This document shows positions 62,766-64,000 of a stretch of 64,000 nt of DNA, piece by piece. The stretch comes from Micromonospora sp. WMMD882 (GTDB taxonomy: Bacteria > Actinomycetota > Actinomycetes > Mycobacteriales > Micromonosporaceae). The notes under the pieces were generated by a model. That model was not told the origin of the DNA. It did no database searches and saw nothing but the letters and a program-made list of their open reading frames with translations. The translations under genes and the position numbers were made by a program. Positions within the stretch are counted from its first letter, which is position 1; each line of letters begins with the position of its first letter. Where the stretch lies: NCBI RefSeq assembly GCF_027497255.1, contig NZ_CP114903.1, positions 2,294,001-2,358,000 of the forward strand. Direction: 5' to 3'.

Positions 62766-63512
62766 ATGGATGAGGTCGAGGTCGTCGTCGCCCACTCCGA
62801 GCGGGCGACCCTGCGCGTCGGCGACGTGTTCCTGAAGGTCGACGCCGACCAGGCGCGCATCGACGCCGAGGTCGAGGCGATATCCCTCGCGCCGGTCCCG
62901 ACCCCGCAGGTCCTGTGGCACAAGCCGCACGTACTCGCGATCACCGCGCTCCCGGGCACCACGCTCGGACGCCTCGGCGGGCCGTCGACCGGCTCGCCGA
63001 CGGCGTGGGCCGCAGCAGGGGCCGTCATCCGGACCCTGCACGACGCCCCACTGCCACCCCGGTCGGGTCGGGCCGGCCGGAGCACCGCCGTGCTGGCAGC
63101 CGAACTCGACGCCGAGTGCGAGGCGCTGGTGACCAACGGCGTCCTCCCCGCCGACCTGGTCACCCGCAACCGCCAGGTCGCAGAAGCAGCGCTCCGGCCG
63201 TGGACCCCAGCCTTCACCCACGGCGACCTCCAGATCGCCCACGTCTTCCTCGACGGCGACACGGTCACCGGCATCATCGACTGGTCCGAGGCGGGCCAGG
63301 GTGACCCCCTGTACGACCTGGCCACCTTCACCCTCGGGCACGAGGAGCACCTCGACGACGTCATCGCCGGCTACGACGCCGACGTCGACCTCGACGTGAT
63401 CCACGCATGGTGGTCGCTACGCAGCCTGCTCACCGTCCGCTGGCTGGTCGGGCACGGCTTCGACGCCTTCGCGCCCGGCTGCGAGGTCGACGTGCTCAAG
63501 GCCCGGATGTGA
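62766..63512 (+). CDS. APH-family phosphotransferase
   Basis: 248 residues with the aminoglycoside-phosphotransferase/kinase fold: FTHGDLQIAHVFLDG (catalytic Asp; the usual Asn two turns later is His) and GIIDWSEAGQGDPLYDLA (metal Asp). The His replacing Asn makes catalysis uncertain. Homologues phosphorylate aminoglycosides, choline or other small alcohols; no substrate can be named. No ribosome site precedes ATG 62766, and GATACT ends 9 bp upstream, so the message may be leaderless. Confidence 0.8.
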   Translation: MDEVEVVVAHSERATLRVGDVFLKVDADQARIDAEVEAISLAPVPTPQVLWHKPHVLAITALPGTTLGRLGGPSTGSPTAWAAAGAVIRTLHDAPLPPRSGRAGRSTAVLAAELDAECEALVTNGVLPADLVTRNRQVAEAALRPWTPAFTHGDLQIAHVFLDGDTVTGIIDWSEAGQGDPLYDLATFTLGHEEHLDDVIAGYDADVDLDVIHAWWSLRSLLTVRWLVGHGFDAFAPGCEVDVLKARM

Positions 63513-63556
63513 GACGGCGCCGCCCGCCGCCCTGAGCTGGGCGACGGGCACCGCAT

Positions 63557-63590
63557 GCCGTCGGTCAGGCCGTACGCCGTCGGTCAGGCC
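63557..63590. repeat. 15-bp exact direct repeat across a stop codon
   Basis: GCCGTCGGTCAGGCC occurs at 63557-63571 and 63576-63590, separated by four bases. The right copy includes the stop codon of the minus-strand DUF397 gene. Confidence 0.8.
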
Positions 63591-63772
63591 CGGCGGGCGA
63601 AGCCGACGAAGGTCCGCCACGCCTGCGGACCGAATGCCAGGGTGCCGCCGTCGCGGTCCTTGCTGTCCCGCACCAGCACCACCCCGGGCAGATTGTCCGC
63701 GACCTCGACACACGCACCGCCGTTGTTGCCGCTCCGGCTGCTCGTGCGCCACTGCGCGCCGATCATCTCCAT
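63584..63772 (-). CDS. DUF397 protein (second pair)
   Basis: 62 residues: QWRTSSRSGNNGGACVEVADNL, VVLVRDSKDRDGGTLAFGPQAWRTFV. It has the same layout as the DUF397 protein at 45780 and partners the DUF5753 regulator that overlaps its start. ATG 63772 has GGAGG upstream; ATG 63766 overlaps the regulator stop as ATGA. Confidence 0.9.
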   Translation of the reverse strand: MEMIGAQWRTSSRSGNNGGACVEVADNLPGVVLVRDSKDRDGGTLAFGPQAWRTFVGFARRA

Positions 63773-64000
63773 GAGTCTGCCGCCTCCGTGATCAGGGCCA
63801 GGGACTGCGCGATGGGAAGTGCCAATCCGGTTATACGCGCCCACCGGCGGTCGAGGGTAGCCATTTCGGCCCGTTGCTCGATTATCTGCGCCTTCGCCTG
63901 TCCGTCCACATGCGCCACCCGCTTGCCGTCGGGCATGTCGGCAAGGATGAACGGCCCACCGTGCCCGGCGTACAGGCCCGTGCCGTCCGGCACGACGTGC
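63763..64000 (-). CDS. DUF5753 regulator, C-terminal part (cut by window end)
   Basis: The 78 or so residues visible (GTGLYAGHGGPFILADMPDG through ALPIAQSLALITEAADSW) match the tail of an Scr1-like/XRE regulator, though the helix-turn-helix lies outside the window. It overlaps the DUF397 start, as usual for these pairs. Partial at the 5' end. Confidence 0.75.
   Translation of the reverse strand, partial: HVVPDGTGLYAGHGGPFILADMPDGKRVAHVDGQAKAQIIEQRAEMATLDRRWARITGLALPIAQSLALITEAADSWR

Noticed and set aside
1..64000. tRNA, rRNA and riboswitch genes
   Set aside because: Scanned by eye on both strands for cloverleaf signatures and conserved riboswitch cores; none seen, though a covariance search would be needed to be certain.

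Overview
The window is very GC-rich DNA (roughly 70-75 percent by eye) with GTG starts, many GTGA/ATGA start-stop overlaps, SARP, DUF397/DUF5753, LLM-oxidoreductase and PAC2 genes. Together these point to a filamentous actinomycete, most likely Micromonosporaceae (Micromonospora-like). The genus is inferred from gene content; no rRNA or tRNA gene was seen.

The left half (about 0.65-30.4 kb) is one biosynthetic gene cluster. A minus-strand pair (DUF1772 membrane protein and DHA2-type MFS exporter) diverges from a long plus-strand series. In order this holds an asparagine-synthase-like amide synthetase, O-methyltransferase, Tat-exported protein, SDR ketoreductase, beta-hydroxyacid-dehydrogenase-like enzyme, TcmI-type cyclase, cupin cyclase, KS-alpha, CLF, ACP, aromatase/cyclase, second SDR ketoreductase, two ABM monooxygenases, a KSIII-like acyltransferase, POT transporter, DUF5988 protein, small membrane protein, FAD hydroxylase and a 3115-residue type I PKS. 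A SARP activator lies at the right edge on the minus strand. The cyclase, double-KR, ABM and amide-synthetase set is that of pentangular polyphenol (pradimicin/fredericamycin/lysolipin-like) pathways.

The unusual part is the type I PKS. It has the architecture KSQ-AT-ACP / KS-AT-DH-ER-KR-ACP without a thioesterase, and both ATs carry the YASH motif. My reading is that it builds 2-methylpentanoyl-ACP from two methylmalonyl units. The KSIII-like protein, whose active-site Cys is Ser, may then pass this acyl group to the type II synthase as a branched starter unit. The amide synthetase has Ser where glutaminases have the nucleophilic Cys, so it probably uses ammonia or an amine.

From 30.4 to 32.2 kb there is a gene-poor, less GC-rich stretch with a lone IS3 OrfA remnant, which I take as the cluster boundary. 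The rest is ordinary chromosomal content: MMPL transporter, multicopper oxidase, covalent-flavin oxidoreductase, pirin, phospholipase-D-like protein, SigB/F-type sigma factor, APC permease, GPP34 protein, Scr1-type regulator with DUF397 partner, HrpB helicase, PP2C phosphatase, GH9 cellulase behind a CebR/CelR-type operator, a snapalysin-trypsin fusion protease, LLM oxidoreductase with succinate-semialdehyde dehydrogenase, GDSL hydrolase, EcsC-like protein, lysozyme-like cell-wall protein, PAC2 protein, exonuclease III, DUF899 protein and an APH-family kinase. At the right edge is a second DUF397/DUF5753 pair, cut by the window end. GC-rich hairpins without U-tracts follow many genes and are annotated as probable terminators.
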